64,000 nucleotides of DNA from Buttiauxella gaviniae (GTDB taxonomy: Bacteria > Pseudomonadota > Gammaproteobacteria > Enterobacterales > Enterobacteriaceae). The stretch covers positions 3,224,001 through 3,288,000 of the forward strand of contig NZ_JBFMVT010000002.1 of NCBI RefSeq assembly GCF_040786275.1, given 5' to 3'. Shown here one piece after another: positions 1 through 9,729 of this stretch. A program made the position numbers and the translations under genes. Position 1 is the first letter of the stretch, and each line of letters begins with the position of its first letter. The notes beneath the pieces are model-generated. The model did no database searches. It was given only the letters and a program-made list of their open reading frames with translations, and was not told the DNA's origin.

Positions 1-911
1 CCGTTCTCATCTACACACAAACCATCGCGGTAGTATATTGTTTTTCCTGCGAAAATGAACTCATCGATATTTGCCCCCGCCGGAGCGGTTGCATCGGTCA
101 CGAGGCAAAGTTTATCGCCCTTGACCTTTTTCGCCGTGCGAATATTGGCATAGTCCACATGTAAACCATCGGCAATGATACCGCAGTAAACATCGGGCTC
201 ATCAAAAATTGCACCTGCAAGACCCGGTTCACGGCCAGTAATGTATGGCATCGCGTTGAAAAGATGGGTTGCGAAGGTAATGCCCGCGCGGAAACCTACT
301 TTGGCTTCTTTCACGGTGGCATTGGAGTGCCCGGCAGAAACGATAATGCCGGAGGCAACCAGTTTGCTGATCACTTCTGGCGCGACCATCTCTGGAGCCA
401 GAGTGACTTTGGTGATGACATCTGCGTTTTGGCACAGGAAATCGACCAGTTCTGCATCAGGTTTACGCACATAGCTTGGGTTGTGCGTCCCTTTTTTCAC
501 CATGTTCAGCCACGGGCCTTCAAGATGCAGACCGAGTGCCTGGTGCTGATACTTCGCCAGGTATTCGCGCATCACTTTTACGCCTTGCTTCATCAGCTCA
601 TCGCTACTGGTGATTAGCGTCGGTAAATAGCTGGTGCAGCCAGAGCGCTCATTGGCTTTCTGCATAATTTCCAGCGTTTCAACCGTTACCGCATCGGCGG
701 AATCGTTGAACTGCACGCCGCCACAGCCGTTGAGCTGCACATCAATAAAACCGGGGGCGATGATTGCTCCGCCCACATCGCGAGTCTCAATACCCGCAGG
801 GAGATCTGAGCGCGGGCAAACGCGTTCAATCAGGCCGTTCGCGATAATAACCGCGTGATCATCAAGAATTTCATGGCCGGTATAAATCCGACCGTGAGTT
901 AATGCAAACAT
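1..911 (-). CDS. nagA: N-acetylglucosamine-6-phosphate deacetylase, 3' end outside the window
   Basis: Removes the acetyl group from N-acetylglucosamine-6-phosphate in the cytoplasm, giving glucosamine-6-phosphate for NagB. The reading frame begins with ATG at 911 ([12 protein letters not shown]) and stays open to the window edge, so about 303 of the roughly 382 residues expected for the family are present and the C-terminus is missing. Amidohydrolase signatures are visible: the [10 protein letters not shown] stretch near the N-terminus, HLEGPWLN, the SAGHSNAT metal-ligand region, and ATHLFNAMP. It lies 83 bp downstream of nagB on the same strand, as in the nagBA operon. That gap holds a shortened ERIC element. 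Identity is firm; only completeness is unknown. Confidence 0.96.
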   Translation of the reverse strand, partial: MFALTHGRIYTGHEILDDHAVIIANGLIERVCPRSDLPAGIETRDVGGAIIAPGFIDVQLNGCGGVQFNDSADAVTVETLEIMQKANERSGCTSYLPTLITSSDELMKQGVKVMREYLAKYQHQALGLHLEGPWLNMVKKGTHNPSYVRKPDAELVDFLCQNADVITKVTLAPEMVAPEVISKLVASGIIVSAGHSNATVKEAKVGFRAGITFATHLFNAMPYITGREPGLAGAIFDEPDVYCGIIADGLHVDYANIRTAKKVKGDKLCLVTDATAPAGANIDEFIFAGKTIYYRDGLCVDEN

Positions 912-924
912 AGTTACCCCCGGT

Positions 925-985
925 TATACCCGTCATACTTCGAGTTGCAGCGGTGTTGGCTGCAACTCAAATGAGTCAGGGTATA
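925..985. repeat. Internally deleted ERIC element between nagB and nagA
   Basis: The interval starts with TATACCCGTCATACTTCGAG and ends with CAGGGTATA, matching the ends of the enterobacterial ERIC repeat. It keeps the terminal GTTGGCTGCAACTC part but lacks the central CCCAGTCACTTACT core seen in the complete copy at 8895. Length is 61 bp against about 127 bp. It can fold into an imperfect hairpin in the nagB-nagA transcript. Confidence 0.8.
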
Positions 986-994
986 AGATAATAT

Positions 995-1795
995 TTAAAG
1001 ATCTTTGATGTTTTCAGCTTCGAGCTCATTGAAGTACTTCAGCGTCTTCACTTTGAGTTCCATGGTGGACGGTTCATCACAAACAACCACGGCTTTAGGG
1101 TGCAGTTGCAGACAGCTAATGGTCCACATGTGATTCACGTTACCTTCTACAGCCGCTTGCAGAGCCTGAGCTTTCAGATGGCCGAGAACCAAAATCATCA
1201 CTTCTTCTGCATCAAGCAGCGTGCCTACGCCCACAGTCAACGCATATTTTGGCACTTGAGAAACGTCGCCATCAAAGAAACGGGAGTTTGCAACACGGGT
1301 GTCATGGGTCAGGGTTTTAATACGGGTACGAGATGCCAGAGAAGACGCAGGCTCGTTGAATGCGATGTGACCGTCGTTGCCTACGCCACCCATAAACAGG
1401 TGAATTTTTCCGTATGAACGAATTTTTTCTTCATAACGGCGGCATTCTGCGTCAACATCTTCGGCATTGCCGTTCAGCAGGTTGATATTTTCTGCTGGGA
1501 TATCAACGTGATCAAAGAAGTTACGGTGCATGAAAGTGTGGTAGCTTTCTGGATGCTCTTTTGGCAGACCAACGTACTCATCCATATTAAAGGTGACGAC
1601 GTTTTTAAAGCTGACCTGGCCCGCTTTATGCATCTCTACCAGCGCTTTATACGCTTCAAGAGGCGTACCACCTGTTGGCAGGCCCAGCACGAACGGACGA
1701 TCTGCTGTCGGGTTAAACGCATTGATACGCTTAACGATATGGCGTGCTGCCCATTTGCCAACTTGAGCTGGGGTAGCCAGGGGAATCAGTCTCAT
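995..1795 (-). CDS. nagB: Glucosamine-6-phosphate deaminase
   Basis: Converts glucosamine-6-phosphate to fructose-6-phosphate and ammonia, the last step of amino-sugar breakdown before glycolysis. The 266-residue product equals the E. coli enzyme in length. The active-site segment [17 protein letters not shown] carries the catalytic Asp, His and Glu, and [15 protein letters not shown] is the phosphate-binding region. Two adjacent ATG codons (1798 and 1795) both follow the ribosome site AGGTG. I chose the second because it gives the family N-terminus MRLIPL. It is first in nagBA and diverges from nagE across a control region with CRP- and NagC-like sites. Confidence 0.97.
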   Translation of the reverse strand: MRLIPLATPAQVGKWAARHIVKRINAFNPTADRPFVLGLPTGGTPLEAYKALVEMHKAGQVSFKNVVTFNMDEYVGLPKEHPESYHTFMHRNFFDHVDIPAENINLLNGNAEDVDAECRRYEEKIRSYGKIHLFMGGVGNDGHIAFNEPASSLASRTRIKTLTHDTRVANSRFFDGDVSQVPKYALTVGVGTLLDAEEVMILVLGHLKAQALQAAVEGNVNHMWTISCLQLHPKAVVVCDEPSTMELKVKTLKYFNELEAENIKDL

Positions 1796-1966
1796 CATTC
1801 ACCTCATAAGTTAATAGAAAATTACTTTAGCCAGATTGATTGTCCGAACCCTTTAAGGGTAAACCAGTTTTAAACTGACTATGACGGGATCAATCTGTCT
1901 TGATTTTTTGGATGATAAAATAAGTTTTAGTCGATAGCCAGTCAAAGGGGAGTGGAATAACAATAT

Positions 1967-1986
1967 TTGGTGATTTTAATCACAAA
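1967..1986. promoter_or_regulatory. CRP-binding site in the nagB-nagE divergent region
   Basis: GGTGATTTTAATCACA (1969-1984) matches the CRP consensus TGTGA-N6-TCACA in nine of ten conserved bases. It sits about 145 bp upstream of nagE and 170 bp upstream of nagB, so it could serve both promoters. CRP activation of this divergon is known in E. coli. The rest of the 334-bp intergenic interval (1796-2129) is AT-rich, with the NagC-like operator just beyond this site. Confidence 0.7.
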
Positions 1987-1996
1987 AAAAGGGTGT

Positions 1997-2017
1997 TTAA
2001 TTTGCGATACGAATTAA
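1997..2017. promoter_or_regulatory. NagC-like operator upstream of nagE
   Basis: An imperfect palindrome with arms TTAATT and AATTAA around TGCGATACG, close to the known NagC operator pattern. It lies 112 bp before the nagE start. In E. coli NagC represses nagE and nagBA together by looping between two operators. I could not confidently place the second, nagB-proximal operator. Confidence 0.6.
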
Positions 2018-2129
2018 TTTTTCACACACTCAGAAAGTTGGTGAATAATCGCCATGCTTTCAAGGTTTGTTAAACAATAATAAAACGGCTTTGAACGAGC
2101 CTTAACGGGGTCTCATAGGGGGAATTAAC

Positions 2130-4154
2130 GTGAGTATTCTAGGTTATATGCAAAAGGTTGGCCGCGCGCTGATGGTGCCGGTAGCCACGCTACCAGCCGC
2201 AGCCATATTAATGGGTGTTGGTTACTGGATTGACCCGGTTAGCTGGGGTGGTGATAGCGCATTAGCTGCGTTATTCATCAAATCTGGTGCTGCAATCATT
2301 GACCATATGGGTGTGCTGTTCGCCATTGGTGTGGCTTACGGTATGTCCAAAGATAAAGATGGTGCTGCTGCACTAACCGGCTTTGTCGGTTTCCTGGTTT
2401 TGACCACACTTTGTTCGCCAGCCGCTGTTTCCATGATCAAGCATATTCCGCTGGATCAGGTTCCTTTGGCGTTCACTAAAATTGAAAACCAATTTGTGGG
2501 CATCATGGTGGGGATTATCTCCGCAGAGTTGTACAACCGCTTTAGCAGCGTCGAACTGCCAAGAGCGTTGTCCTTCTTTAGCGGCCGTCGCCTGGTTCCA
2601 ATTCTGACCTCCTTTGTGATGATCGCGGTTGCCTTCATCATGATGTTCATCTGGCCAATCGTGTTTAGCGGCCTGGTGAACTTTGGTGAGCATATTCAGA
2701 AGATGGGTTCTATTGGCGCGGGCGTTTACGCGTTCTTCAACCGTCTGCTGATTCCAGTTGGTCTGCACCACGCGCTGAACTCTGTATTCTGGTTCGACGT
2801 TGCGGGTATCAACGATATTCCTAAATTCCTGGGCGGTGCTAAATCTATCGCTGAAGGAACGGGTATCGTGGGTATTACCGGTCGTTATCAGGCGGGCTTC
2901 TTCCCAATCATGATGTTCGGCCTGCCAGGTGCGGCACTTGCAATCTACCATTGCGCGCGCCCTGAAAATAAAGCCAAAGTACTGGGTATCATGATGGCGG
3001 GTGCGTTTGCTGCCTTCTTCACGGGTATCACCGAACCGTTGGAATTCTCCTTCATGTTCGTTGCTCCAGTTCTGTATCTGATTCACGCAGTGCTGACCGG
3101 TATCTCTGTATTTATCGCAGCAAGCATGCATTGGATTGCGGGCTTCGGCTTCAGCGCAGGTCTGGTGGATATGGTGCTTTCTTCCCGTAACCCGCTGGCA
3201 ACACACTGGTGGATGCTTATCCCGCAGGGCCTCGTATTCTTCGTTATCTACTACGTCGTGTTCCGTTTCACTATCACCAAATTCAATCTGTTAACTCCAG
3301 GCCGTGAGCTGGCAGTTGCAGGGGATGAGGCTGATGGTCAGGACGTTAATGTTAGCGCTAATACTAATCAGGATGTTTCTGAGCTGGCTCGTCAGTACAT
3401 TGCAGCGGTAGGGGGTTCTGCAAACCTGACCGGTATTGATGCATGTATCACTCGTCTGCGTCTGGGCGTAAAAGACTCTTCGCTGGTTAATGAAGCTCTG
3501 GCTAAACGCCTGGGTGCGACCGGTGTTATCCGTCTGAATAAAACCAGCGTGCAAATCATCGTCGGCTTTGTGGCTGAGAAAATTGCTAACGCAATGAAAA
3601 CCGCGGGCGATGTTGCGCCGGCACCTGCAAGTGCTGCGGCTGCTGCACCGGTTACTGCGGCGTCAAAACCACAGGCTGTACCTAATGCCGTTACCATCGC
3701 TGCTCTGGTTTCTCCGGTCACGGGTGATGTAGTTGCACTGGAACAGGTTCCTGATGAAGCTTTTGCCAGCAAAGCAGTAGGTGATGGTGTGGCGGTTAAG
3801 CCAACCGAAAAAACGGTTGTCGCGCCAGCTGCCGGTACCATCGTAAAAATCTTTAATACTAACCACGCGTTCTGTCTTGAAACCGAAAAAGGTGCAGAGA
3901 TCGTTGTCCACATGGGCATTGATACCGTCGCACTGAACGGTCAGGGCTTTACCCGCCTGGTAGAAGAGGGCGCTGAAGTGGTTGCAGGCCAGCCGATTCT
4001 GGAAATGGATCTTGATTTCCTGAACGCAAATGCCCGCTCCATGATTAGCCCGGTAGTTTGCAGCAATATCGACGACTACAGCGGTCTGGTTATCCAGGCG
4101 AAAGGTTCTGTCGTTGCAGGGCAAACTCCGCTGTACGAAATTAAAGGCAAATAA
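2130..4154 (+). CDS. nagE: PTS N-acetylglucosamine transporter subunit IICBA
   Basis: Imports N-acetylglucosamine through the inner membrane and phosphorylates it, using phosphate from HPr. The 674-residue protein has a fused C-B-A order. Residues 1-390 form the hydrophobic EIIC channel. The EIIB domain follows, with the phosphocysteine in GIDACITRLRLGV near residue 440. An Ala-rich linker (about 490-520) leads to EIIA, whose active His is in EIVVHMGIDTV. The GTG start at 2130 follows a strong AGGGGG site and gives the family-like N-terminus MSILGYMQKVGRAL. It is divergent from nagBA, with which it forms the uptake and breakdown pathway. Confidence 0.96.
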   Translation: MSILGYMQKVGRALMVPVATLPAAAILMGVGYWIDPVSWGGDSALAALFIKSGAAIIDHMGVLFAIGVAYGMSKDKDGAAALTGFVGFLVLTTLCSPAAVSMIKHIPLDQVPLAFTKIENQFVGIMVGIISAELYNRFSSVELPRALSFFSGRRLVPILTSFVMIAVAFIMMFIWPIVFSGLVNFGEHIQKMGSIGAGVYAFFNRLLIPVGLHHALNSVFWFDVAGINDIPKFLGGAKSIAEGTGIVGITGRYQAGFFPIMMFGLPGAALAIYHCARPENKAKVLGIMMAGAFAAFFTGITEPLEFSFMFVAPVLYLIHAVLTGISVFIAASMHWIAGFGFSAGLVDMVLSSRNPLATHWWMLIPQGLVFFVIYYVVFRFTITKFNLLTPGRELAVAGDEADGQDVNVSANTNQDVSELARQYIAAVGGSANLTGIDACITRLRLGVKDSSLVNEALAKRLGATGVIRLNKTSVQIIVGFVAEKIANAMKTAGDVAPAPASAAAAAPVTAASKPQAVPNAVTIAALVSPVTGDVVALEQVPDEAFASKAVGDGVAVKPTEKTVVAPAAGTIVKIFNTNHAFCLETEKGAEIVVHMGIDTVALNGQGFTRLVEEGAEVVAGQPILEMDLDFLNANARSMISPVVCSNIDDYSGLVIQAKGSVVAGQTPLYEIKGK

Positions 4155-4182
4155 TCGCTCCTGAGTCATTGATTGTGCCTTT

Positions 4183-4217
4183 AGCGGCTGGCGAGTCTTT
4201 CTCCAGCCGCTTTTTTA
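4183..4217 (+). terminator. Rho-independent terminator of nagE
   Basis: Stem AGCGGCTGG / CCAGCCGCT with an 11-base loop, followed by a run of T, 28 bp after the nagE stop codon. Confidence 0.85.
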
Positions 4218-4332
4218 TTGCTTCTGGTTAGTCCCCCCGATGTCCTTATTTATGCAACTAAAGGTTGTTTCCGGCGCTTGCTTATAAGATCATGTGCCAA
4301 TTAACGAAAGTTTTTGCATAGAGGAACCCGCG

Positions 4333-6000
4333 ATGAGTGAGGCAGAAGCCCGCCCAACTAACTTTATTCGCCAGATCATCGATGAAGATTTGGCCAATGG
4401 TAAGCACAACAGCATTTGCACCCGTTTTCCGCCAGAGCCAAATGGCTATCTGCATATCGGTCATGCTAAATCCATCTGTCTGAACTTTGGTATCGCCCAA
4501 GATTATCAAGGCCAGTGCAACCTGCGTTTCGATGACACCAACCCGGCAAAAGAAGACATCGAATTCGTCGATTCCATTAAGCATGACGTCGAATGGCTAG
4601 GTTTTCATTGGTCCGGCAACGTGCGCTACTCCTCCGATTATTTCGATCAGCTGTTCAACTATGCTGTAGAACTTATCAATAAAGGTCTGGCGTATGTTGA
4701 TGAACTGACGCCTGAGCAGATCCGTGAATATCGTGGCTCCTTGACCGCGCCTGGCAAAAATAGCCCATTCCGCGATCGTAGCGTTGAAGAAAACCTCGCA
4801 TTGTTCGAGAAGATGCGTAACGGTGAATTTGCCGAAGGAACCGCGTGCCTGCGTGCGAAAATCGATATGGCATCGCCATTTATCGTGATGCGCGATCCGG
4901 TTATTTATCGTATCAAGTTTGCCGAGCACCACCAGACTGGCAACAAGTGGTGCATCTACCCGATGTACGACTTCACCCACTGCATTTCCGATGCGCTGGA
5001 AGGCATTACGCACTCCCTGTGTACGCTGGAATTCCAGGACAACCGTCGTCTGTACGATTGGGTGCTGGATAACATCACCATTCCTGCGCATCCGCGTCAG
5101 TACGAATTCTCTCGCCTGAATCTCGAATACGCCATCATGTCCAAGCGTAAGCTGAACCTGCTGGTAACTGAGAAGGTGGTAGAGGGTTGGGATGACCCGC
5201 GTATGCCGACTATTTCTGGTCTGCGCCGTCGTGGTTATACCGCCGCTTCTATCCGTGAGTTCTGCAAGCGTATTGGTGTCACTAAGCAAGACAATACCGT
5301 TGAAATGGCCTCTCTGGAATCTTGTATTCGTGATGACCTGAACGAGAATGCGCCGCGTGCGATGGCGGTACTCGATCCGGTGAAAGTTATCATTGAAAAC
5401 TTCCCGCAGGGTGAAGTTGAAATGGTGACCATGCCTAACCATCCGAACAAACCGGAGATGGGCAGCCGTCAGGTGCCGTTTAGCCGTGAAATTTACATCG
5501 ACCGCGCTGACTTCCGTGAAGAAGCTAACAAACAGTACAAGCGCCTGGTGTTGGGTAAAGAAGTGCGCCTGCGCAATGCGTATGTGATTAAAGCCGATCG
5601 CGTAGAGAAAGATGAAGCAGGTAACATTACCGTGCTGCATTGCTCCTACGACCCGGACACATTAAGCAAAGACCCGGCAGACGGACGTAAAGTTAAAGGC
5701 GTTATTCATTGGGTCAGCGCGGAACACGCTCTGCCAGTTGAAATTCGTCTTTACGATCGTCTGTTCAGCGTGGCAAACCCAGGTGCTGCGGAAGATTTCC
5801 TTGCGACGATCAACCCGGAATCTCTGGTGATCAAGCAAGGTTTCGTTGAGCCTAGCCTGCAAAATGCTGAAAAAGGTAAAGCGTATCAGTTCGAGCGTGA
5901 AGGTTATTTCTGCCTTGATAGCCGTTATGCAACCGCTGAAAAACTGGTATTTAACCGTACAGTTGGTCTGCGTGATACCTGGGCGAAAATGGGCGAATAA
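4333..6000 (+). CDS. glnS: Glutaminyl-tRNA synthetase
   Basis: Charges tRNA-Gln with glutamine in the cytoplasm. The 555-residue product is a class I synthetase. It carries the HIGH motif at residues 41-44 ([10 protein letters not shown]) and the KMSKS-type motif IMSKRKL near residue 268, which together bind ATP. The anticodon-binding beta-barrels fill the C-terminal 200 residues. An in-frame ATG exists at 4294, but the ATG at 4333 is preceded by GAGGAA and gives the conserved N-terminus [14 protein letters not shown]. It is monocistronic between terminators. Confidence 0.97.
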   Translation: MSEAEARPTNFIRQIIDEDLANGKHNSICTRFPPEPNGYLHIGHAKSICLNFGIAQDYQGQCNLRFDDTNPAKEDIEFVDSIKHDVEWLGFHWSGNVRYSSDYFDQLFNYAVELINKGLAYVDELTPEQIREYRGSLTAPGKNSPFRDRSVEENLALFEKMRNGEFAEGTACLRAKIDMASPFIVMRDPVIYRIKFAEHHQTGNKWCIYPMYDFTHCISDALEGITHSLCTLEFQDNRRLYDWVLDNITIPAHPRQYEFSRLNLEYAIMSKRKLNLLVTEKVVEGWDDPRMPTISGLRRRGYTAASIREFCKRIGVTKQDNTVEMASLESCIRDDLNENAPRAMAVLDPVKVIIENFPQGEVEMVTMPNHPNKPEMGSRQVPFSREIYIDRADFREEANKQYKRLVLGKEVRLRNAYVIKADRVEKDEAGNITVLHCSYDPDTLSKDPADGRKVKGVIHWVSAEHALPVEIRLYDRLFSVANPGAAEDFLATINPESLVIKQGFVEPSLQNAEKGKAYQFEREGYFCLDSRYATAEKLVFNRTVGLRDTWAKMGE

Positions 6001-6028
6001 TCCCCTCGCTGTAAGTCAATATCTGACA

Positions 6029-6058
6029 AAAACGTCGCAAATTGCGGCGTTTTTTTTC
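6029..6058 (+). terminator. Rho-independent terminator of glnS
   Basis: Hairpin AACGTCGCAA / TTGCGGCGTT (one G-T pair) followed by eight T residues, about 30 bp past the glnS stop. Confidence 0.85.
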
Positions 6059-6091
6059 GCTTTATAATCATCAGCTTAACTTTTTATCTGC

Positions 6092-6106
6092 ATTCGCGTT
6101 GCGAAT
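6092..6106. promoter_or_regulatory. Distal NagC-like operator upstream of chiP
   Basis: Palindrome ATTCGC-GTT-GCGAAT extended by AATTAATG, resembling the NagC operator. It lies about 365 bp before chiP, near the start of the long 472-bp glnS-chiP interval. Confidence 0.5.
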
Positions 6107-6325
6107 TAATGTTATTTAAGTCCGTTTTCATACATTTTCTTCGGTCAATCCTGAAGCATAAAAAATTCTAGCAATCACTATGTGAGCGCTCTCTATTAGA
6201 GCTTTGTATGTAAATTAACGTAATTTACCCTATAAAATTCTCGTGTCGTTGTTTGTTACAAATACTCATAAATTATGTGCTCTCTGTCATAGTATCGGAA
6301 TGAACTCTTACAAAGTCGTTGATAA

Positions 6326-6338
6326 TTCGCGTCGCGAA
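6326..6338. promoter_or_regulatory. Proximal NagC-like operator upstream of chiP
   Basis: Palindrome TTCGC-GTC-GCGAA, 234 bp downstream of the similar site at 6092. Two spaced operators fit known NagC repression of chiP in E. coli and Salmonella by looping. The remainder of 6107-6453 is AT-rich and presumably contains the promoter; I cannot assign its -10 with confidence. Confidence 0.5.
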
Positions 6339-6453
6339 AAATAGTCTTATGAACAGCAGTAATGCGGGCAAATATTCATAACCGCTTTAGCCGTTAGGCA
6401 TTTTTACTTTTTTTCGCGATATGACGTCTTTTAACGTCCAGCGATTATTTATA

Positions 6454-6467
6454 CGTCAAAGAGGAAT
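6454..6467 (+). promoter_or_regulatory. ChiX small-RNA pairing site over the chiP ribosome-binding site
   Basis: CGTCAAAGAGGAAT is the exact complement of the seed region of the E. coli/Salmonella ChiX RNA as I recall it (ATTCCTCTTTGACG). It covers the Shine-Dalgarno GAGGAA just before the chiP ATG. ChiX binding there is known to silence chiP when chitosugars are absent. The chiX gene itself is not in the window. Confidence 0.8.
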
Positions 6468-6472
6468 ATTAT

Positions 6473-7870
6473 ATGCGTACGTTTAGTGGCAAACGTAGTG
6501 CGCTGGCTCTTGCTATTGCAGGTGTCACGGCTCTTTCCGGACTGGTTGTAATCCCTCAGGCAAGTGCAGCAGGTTTTATTGATGACTCCACGCTGACCGG
6601 CGGTGTCTATTACTGGCAACGTGAGCGCGACCGTAAAGACGTTACAACGGATAAATACGAAACCAACCTCGCTCACTCCACATGGAACGCAAATCTGGAC
6701 TTCCAGTCTGGTTATGCTGCGGACATGTTCGGTCTTGATATTGCGGCCTTTACTGCTATCGAAATGGCAGAAAATGGTGACAGCGGTCACCCAAACGAAA
6801 TCGCATTCTCTTCAAAAAACAAAGCGTATGACGAAGACTATTCCGGCGATAAAAGCGGGATTAGCCTCTATAAAGCCGCTGCTAAATTCAAATATGGTCC
6901 AGTCTGGGCGCGTGCAGGTTACATCCAACCCACCGGTCAAACTCTGTTGGCTCCGCACTGGAGCTTCATGCCAGGCACCTATCAGGGCGCTGAAGCGGGT
7001 GCAAACTTTGACTATGCAGATGCGGGCGCATTGAGCTTCTCCTACATGTGGACTAACGAATATAAATCCCCATGGCACCTGGAGATGGACAAGTTCTATC
7101 AGAACGATAAAAACACCAAAGTCGATTACCTGCACTCTGTCGGCGCTAAATACGACTTCAAAAATGATTTGATCCTTGAAGCGGCCTTCGGCCAGGCTGA
7201 AGGTTATGTGGATCAATACTTCACCAAAGCCAGCTATAAATTTGACATTGCTGGTAGCCCGCTGACCACCAGCTATCAATTCTATGGAACGCGTGACAAA
7301 GTCTCTGATGGCAGCGTCAACGATCTGTACGACGGTACTGCATGGTTGCAGGCATTAACCTTCGGCTATCGAGTCGGCCAGGTCGACCTGCGTCTTGAAG
7401 GCACCATGGTTAAGGCAGACGGCCAGCAGGGCTACTTCCTGCAACGTATGACGCCAACTTATGCATCTTCTAACGGTCGTCTTGATGTGTGGTGGGATAA
7501 CCGCTCTGACTTCAACGCCAACGGTGAAAAAGCGGTATTTGCAGGCGCAATGTATGACCTGAGCAACTGGAACCTCGCGGGTTGGGCGGTAGGTGCTTCT
7601 TATGTTTACGCATGGGATGCTAAACCAAGCTCTAAACCGACGACCGATGGCTTCTACGATGCGGATCGCCGTCTGAAAGAGTCTGCATACAGCCTTGATG
7701 CAATGTATACCGTTCAGGATGGTCGTGCGAAGGGAACCCTCTTCAAGTTGCACTTCACTCAGTACGACAACCACTCCGATATTCCAAGCTGGGGCGGGGG
7801 TTACGGCAACATCTTCCAGGATGAGCGCGACGTGAAATTTATCGTTATCGCCCCATTCACCATCTTCTGA
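6473..7870 (+). CDS. chiP: Chitoporin, chitooligosaccharide outer-membrane channel
   Basis: Outer-membrane porin of the OprD-like/ChiP family that admits chitobiose and chitotriose. The 465-residue precursor has a Sec signal peptide ending at about residue 33 (VVIPQASA, then [12 protein letters not shown]). The mature part is rich in aromatic beta-strands and ends in phenylalanine (APFTIF), the signature for outer-membrane barrel insertion. It heads an operon with the lipoprotein gene chiQ, 47 bp downstream. Control sites upstream include two NagC-like palindromes and a ChiX pairing site over the ribosome site. Together with nagE and nagBA this gives a route from chitin sugars to glycolysis. 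Confidence 0.95.
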   Translation: MRTFSGKRSALALAIAGVTALSGLVVIPQASAAGFIDDSTLTGGVYYWQRERDRKDVTTDKYETNLAHSTWNANLDFQSGYAADMFGLDIAAFTAIEMAENGDSGHPNEIAFSSKNKAYDEDYSGDKSGISLYKAAAKFKYGPVWARAGYIQPTGQTLLAPHWSFMPGTYQGAEAGANFDYADAGALSFSYMWTNEYKSPWHLEMDKFYQNDKNTKVDYLHSVGAKYDFKNDLILEAAFGQAEGYVDQYFTKASYKFDIAGSPLTTSYQFYGTRDKVSDGSVNDLYDGTAWLQALTFGYRVGQVDLRLEGTMVKADGQQGYFLQRMTPTYASSNGRLDVWWDNRSDFNANGEKAVFAGAMYDLSNWNLAGWAVGASYVYAWDAKPSSKPTTDGFYDADRRLKESAYSLDAMYTVQDGRAKGTLFKLHFTQYDNHSDIPSWGGGYGNIFQDERDVKFIVIAPFTIF

Positions 7871-7917
7871 TTTGATTCCGGGCATGAGAATGCCCGGTTT
7901 GTTTAAGGATACTCAGC

Positions 7918-8244
7918 ATGAAAAAAATCATTTTAGTGACGGTGATGGCTTTAGGTTTGAGCGCCTGCGCACAACCGAAAACAGCGCCGGAAGATTCAAA
8001 GCTGAAAGCAGCTTACAGCGCGTGTATTAACACCGCCGAAGGTAATCCGGATAAAGTCCAGGCGTGCCAAAGCGTGCTCAATGTGCTGGCTCAGGAAAAA
8101 CAGCATCAGGAATTTGCGAAGAAAGAGACGGTTCGCACCCTCGATTACCAGAATTGCATTCAGGCAACCCGCACGGGTAACGACCAGGCGGTCAAAGCCA
8201 AATGCGATAAAATCTGGCAAGAGATCCGTACCAACAACCAGTAG
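7918..8244 (+). CDS. chiQ: ChiQ small lipoprotein of the chitoporin operon
   Basis: A 108-residue predicted lipoprotein. The signal peptide MKKIILVTVMALGLSAC ends in a lipobox with the modified cysteine at residue 17. The mature part is short, charged and has four further cysteines. It follows chiP by 47 bp and precedes a strong terminator, the arrangement of E. coli chiPQ (formerly ybfMN). Its function is not established in the family; a helper role in chitosugar uptake is only suggested by co-transcription. Confidence 0.9.
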   Translation: MKKIILVTVMALGLSACAQPKTAPEDSKLKAAYSACINTAEGNPDKVQACQSVLNVLAQEKQHQEFAKKETVRTLDYQNCIQATRTGNDQAVKAKCDKIWQEIRTNNQ

Positions 8245-8262
8245 CGGTGATCTTCATGCAAT

Positions 8263-8297
8263 AAAAAAACCGGTGAGCTTCCTCACCGGTTTTTTTA
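8263..8297. terminator. Bidirectional terminator between chiQ and fur
   Basis: Perfect stem AAACCGGTGAG / CTCACCGGTTT with loop CTTC, flanked by A- and T-runs on both sides, so it can end both chiPQ and fur, which converge here. Confidence 0.9.
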
Positions 8298-8335
8298 CAT
8301 CTGACCTCTGGGTTAGGGAAGCCAGGATAGACGGA

Positions 8336-8788
8336 TTACTTTTCGCTGATTTCGTGTGCGTGCTCGTCTGTACGGCAATCACCTTCAGCGCAGTGACCAT
8401 AAAGGTACAGGCTGTGGTTCGTCAGACGAATGCCATGACGAGATGCAATCTCACGCTGGCGCGCTTCGATTGAATCATCACTGAATTCAATAACTTTGCC
8501 GCAGTCCAGGCAGATTAAGTGGTCATGGTGATGCTGTTGCGTCAGTTCGAACACGGATTTACCGCCTTCGAAATTATGACGGGTCACAATGCCTGCATCA
8601 TCAAACTGGTTTAATACGCGATAAACGGTGGCGAGACCAATCTCTTCACCCATATCAATCAGACGCTTATATAAGTCTTCCGCACTGACGTGATGATTCA
8701 CCGGCCCCTGCAACACTTCTAAGATTTTTAATCGAGGAAGCGTGACTTTCAGGCCGGCCTTCTTTAATGCGGTATTGTTGTCAGTCAT
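8336..8788 (-). CDS. fur: Ferric uptake regulator Fur
   Basis: Iron-dependent DNA-binding repressor. The 150-residue protein has an N-terminal winged helix (GLKVTLPRLKILEVLQ, then ATVYRVLNQFDDAGIV) and a metal-binding dimerisation domain with HHHDHLICLDC. Cysteines 93 and 96 form the structural zinc pair. The ATG at 8788 follows AGGA and gives the family N-terminus MTDNNTALKKAG. The same frame runs upstream without a stop, including an ATG at 8857 lacking a clear ribosome site. An ATAATGAGACGCATTCATC stretch upstream resembles a Fur box, suggesting autoregulation. An ERIC element separates fur from fldA. Confidence 0.97.
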   Translation of the reverse strand: MTDNNTALKKAGLKVTLPRLKILEVLQGPVNHHVSAEDLYKRLIDMGEEIGLATVYRVLNQFDDAGIVTRHNFEGGKSVFELTQQHHHDHLICLDCGKVIEFSDDSIEARQREIASRHGIRLTNHSLYLYGHCAEGDCRTDEHAHEISEK

Positions 8789-8894
8789 GCGGAAATTGTC
8801 CTGTTGCTTAACGAATCGCTCGGACTCAGGGTGAGCGTTAAGATGAATGCGTCTCATTATAGAACTGCAAATTCTAAATGGGAACCGCAAGTAT

Positions 8895-9021
8895 TATACC
8901 CGTCATACTTCAAGCTGTGGGGGGTGTTGGCTGCACTCACTTACCCCAGTCACTTACTAAAGTAAGCTCTTGGGGATAAGCTCCCTGGCCGCCTGGCCAC
9001 AACTTGAATTATTTAGGGTAA
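8895..9021. repeat. Full-length ERIC repeat between fldA and fur
   Basis: About 127 bp beginning TATACCCGTCATACTTCAAG and ending with ATTATTTAGGGTA. The central CCCAGTCACTTACT and GTAAGCTCTTGGGGAT correspond to the segments used as ERIC consensus primers. It is an imperfect palindrome and non-coding. The remaining bases of the 410-bp fldA-fur interval are AT-rich and presumably hold the fur promoter. GTGACG...CGTCAC at about 9166-9189 is a weak possible fldA terminator. Confidence 0.92.
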
Positions 9022-9198
9022 AAGCATATTCAAGCCAGAAAACTGCGGCTGAGTCGCGATTTGCTTGCCTTACTAGCTATTTTCCAGGAATTCATTGTAC
9101 AGGGACAAACTGAAAAGTTACAAATTTGTAGCAATTATTTTAATCGGAAATATCTATTGATAATGTGACGCAGCCAAAGGGCCACGTCACTAATAGCA

Positions 9199-9729
9199 TT
9201 AAGCGCTGAGGATATCAGCCAGATTCAGTTCTTCAGAAACCTGGTTAACCCATTTCTGAACGCGCTCTGCGGTAAGCTCAGGTTGGCGATCTTCGTCGAT
9301 AGCCAGGCCAACAAAGTGATCGTCATCTGCCAGGCCTTTAGACGCTTCGAAATGGTAACCTGCTGTTGGCCAGTGGCCCACAATCGCCGCACCGCGCGGT
9401 TCGATAATGTCGCGAATAGTACCTAATGCGTCACAGAAATATTCTGCGTAGTCTTCCTGGTCGCCACAGCCGAACAGCGCAACCAGTTTGCCATTGAAAT
9501 CAACTTCTTCCAGCGTCGGGAAGAAATCATCCCAGTCGCATTGCGCTTCGCCGTAATACCACGTTGGAATGCCGAGAAGCAGAATATCGAAGCCTTCCAG
9601 GTCTTCTTTGCTGCTCTTAGCAATGTCATGCACCTCAGCAACGTCCTTACCGAGCTGTTTTTGAATCATTTTCGCGATATTTTCGGTATTACCGGTGTCG
9701 CTGCCGAAAAAAATGCCTACGATTGCCAT
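9199..9729 (-). CDS. fldA: Flavodoxin 1
   Basis: FMN-containing electron carrier of the cytoplasm, needed for methionine synthase reactivation, biotin and isoprenoid synthesis and other radical enzymes. The 176-residue product equals the E. coli protein in length. The FMN phosphate loop SDTGNTE lies at residues 9-15. Flavin-stacking loops are TWYYGE and [15 protein letters not shown]. The ATG at 9729 is preceded by GAGG and gives the start [16 protein letters not shown]. An upstream in-frame extension is rejected. It is co-directional with fur and ybfE, as in E. coli. Confidence 0.97.
   Translation of the reverse strand: MAIVGIFFGSDTGNTENIAKMIQKQLGKDVAEVHDIAKSSKEDLEGFDILLLGIPTWYYGEAQCDWDDFFPTLEEVDFNGKLVALFGCGDQEDYAEYFCDALGTIRDIIEPRGAAIVGHWPTAGYHFEASKGLADDDHFVGLAIDEDRQPELTAERVQKWVNQVSEELNLADILSA

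Noticed and set aside
4597..5640. Antisense frame of 347 codons over glnS
   Set aside because: Shadow of a highly conserved synthetase gene; no independent support.
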